5,894 nt of DNA from an uncultured Lachnospiraceae bacterium (GTDB lineage: Bacteria > Bacillota > Clostridia > Lachnospirales > Lachnospiraceae), in contig CADBLW010000229.1 in assembly GCA_902795625.1 (NCBI GenBank), positions 1 to 5,894 on the forward strand, read 5' to 3'. The notes below the pieces were generated by a model that did not search any database, was not told where the DNA came from, and saw only the letters and a list, made by a program, of their open reading frames with translations. Of this stretch, positions 4,590 to 5,894 are shown one piece after another (position 1 is the first letter of the stretch; each line of letters opens with the position of its first letter). The translations under genes and the position numbers were made by a program.

Positions 4590-5894
4590 CTATGTAACGT
4601 TTTTCTTCTGCATTGCCAGCTCTCGCATTTCCCGCGCGTTGGCCATCACCGAGTCGGTGATCTCCGCGCCGCCGAGCATGCGTGCCAGTTCTCTCGGGAC
4701 CTCATCCTCCGCAAGCTTGCGAAGCATCGTTCTCGTCTTTCCGCCTTCCGCGGATTTCGAAATCTCAAAATGGCAATCCGCCATCGCCGCGATCTGCGGC
4801 AGATGCGTGATGCAGATCACCTGCTTGGTCTGTGCGACGTCTGCCAGCTTCTCGGCCACCTTCTGCGCGGTACGACCGCTGATCCCGGCGTCGATCTCGT
4901 CGAAAAATAAGGTCTCGATCTCGTCCTTGCCGGCGCTCGCCGTCTTTAACGCGAGCATCACCCGGGACAGCTCGCCGCCGCTCGCGATCTTCGCAAGCGG
5001 ACGAAGCGGTTCTCCGGGGTTGGCGGAAATCATAAACTCCGCGTCCTCGGCGCCGGTCTCGCCCGGCTCCTCCAGCTCGCGGAATTCGACCGTGAACTCA
5101 GAGCTTAGGAAATTGAGCTCCGAAAGGGAATCCCGTACCTTCGCGGACAGCTCGTCCGCGGCTTTTTTACGGAGCTTCGTAAGCTTCGCCGCCTCCGTGC
5201 GGAGCGCCTGCTCCGACCGCTTCACCTTCTCGGTGAGAGATGCGACATAGCCGTCGAAATCCGACAATTTTGCGATCGTCCGCTCCGCCTCCTCGGCATA
5301 CGCGAGGATTGCATCAATGGTGCGTCCGTACTTGGACTTCAGGCGGTTGATGACATCGAGCCGCTCGCCGACCTCGGCAAGCTCCGCCTCCGTCCCGGTG
5401 ATCTCCGAGAGGTAGTCCGAAAGCCGCGCCGCGATGTCGCCGACCTGCTCCTCCGCAAGCCGCAGGTCCTCGTAGATCTCCTCGAGCTTCGGGTCCAGGG
5501 AAGATGCCTTCGCAAGCTTCCGAAGAGCTCTCTCGATGCCCGTCGTGACCGACGCGCTGTCCGTGGAGAGCACCGAATCCGCTTCCGCGCACGCCTCCGT
5601 CAGCTTCTCCCGGTTCGAGAGAACGCGGAACCGCTCCTCCAGCAGATCGTCCTCGCCCGCGACCAGTCTCGCCGCGATGATCTCGTCGTACTCGTACTGC
5701 GCCATCGAGAGCTCTCTCGCTCTCGCCGCGCCGCGCTCCTGCGCTTCCGCGAGTTCCCGTACCGCAGCCTTGTACTCTCTTGCGAGAGACCGTACCTCCG
5801 CTGCCGCAGCCAGTGCCTCGGCACCCGCGTAGCGGTCCAGCAAAGCCAGCTGCTTCGCCGGATACAAGAGCGTCTGATGGTCGTGCTGACCGTG
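4590..5894 (-). CDS. recN: DNA repair protein RecN, 5' end cut by window edge
   Basis: RecN is an SMC-like ATPase that acts early in repair of DNA double-strand breaks. The frame is open from the right edge to a TAG at 4592-4590, giving 434 residues; RecN is usually about 550-570, so roughly 125 N-terminal residues with the Walker A motif are outside. The fragment begins with the RecN hallmark HGQHDHQTLL (residues 1-10), which rules out the TTG at 5867 as a start. Next comes an Ala/Glu/Arg-rich coiled-coil region (about 25-250) containing RLKSKYGRT (184-192), then the C-terminal ATPase half: ABC signature ASGGELSRVMLALK (304-317), Walker B LFFDEIDAGISG (329-340, with the catalytic Glu at 333), and the switch histidine in CITHLPQIAAMAD (361-373, His364). 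All catalytic elements in view are intact. It is the most upstream gene of the codirectional set. Confidence 0.97.
   Translation of the reverse strand, partial: HGQHDHQTLLYPAKQLALLDRYAGAEALAAAAEVRSLAREYKAAVRELAEAQERGAARARELSMAQYEYDEIIAARLVAGEDDLLEERFRVLSNREKLTEACAEADSVLSTDSASVTTGIERALRKLAKASSLDPKLEEIYEDLRLAEEQVGDIAARLSDYLSEITGTEAELAEVGERLDVINRLKSKYGRTIDAILAYAEEAERTIAKLSDFDGYVASLTEKVKRSEQALRTEAAKLTKLRKKAADELSAKVRDSLSELNFLSSEFTVEFRELEEPGETGAEDAEFMISANPGEPLRPLAKIASGGELSRVMLALKTASAGKDEIETLFFDEIDAGISGRTAQKVAEKLADVAQTKQVICITHLPQIAAMADCHFEISKSAEGGKTRTMLRKLAEDEVPRELARMLGGAEITDSVMANAREMRELAMQKKNVT

Noticed and set aside
5865..5867. TTG at 5867 as the recN start
   Set aside because: The frame continues upstream to the window edge through HGQHDHQTL, a RecN hallmark, so this TTG is an internal leucine codon.
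1..5894. A previously undescribed system, mobile element, CRISPR array or RNA gene
   Set aside because: All substantial coding content is accounted for by four housekeeping genes. No direct repeat array, transposase motif, tRNA-like fold or unexplained gene was seen on either strand.

Overview
This window reads as an ordinary chromosomal stretch from a moderately GC-rich, Gram-positive Clostridia-type bacterium. Protein style (compact MurF, a MurE with a DNPR motif, one standalone bacterial GlgA) suggests a Lachnospiraceae-like organism, but this is inferred by eye and not tested by any search. All four recognisable genes lie on the minus strand, so transcription runs from high to low coordinates: recN (lacking its 5' part, entering from the right edge), glgA, murE, murF (lacking its 3' end, leaving at the left edge). 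No RNA gene, mobile element, CRISPR array or phage gene is visible.

Region by region: 5894-4590 holds the C-terminal three quarters of the DNA-repair ATPase RecN. A 50-base gap follows, then glycogen synthase glgA (4539-3103). The 171-base gap 3102-2932 is the most structured non-coding part: a long imperfect stem, a strong terminator-like hairpin with a poor U-run, and two mutually exclusive small hairpins just ahead of the murE ribosome binding site. murE (2931-1456) has the motifs of a meso-diaminopimelate-adding ligase. A 105-base gap with an 8-bp inverted repeat (1455-1351) separates it from murF (1350-1).

Functionally, murE and murF are consecutive steps in the cytoplasmic branch of peptidoglycan synthesis: UDP-MurNAc-dipeptide to tripeptide, then addition of D-Ala-D-Ala. 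glgA makes alpha-1,4-glucan from ADP-glucose, and recN acts in double-strand-break repair. The four genes are codirectional but not tightly packed, and only murE-murF form an obvious functional pair. glgA is visibly lower in GC than its neighbours.

I found no convincing new system. The points worth a second look are the folded murE leader, the inverted repeat before murF, an atypical substrate-loop sequence in MurE, and the compositional contrast of glgA.
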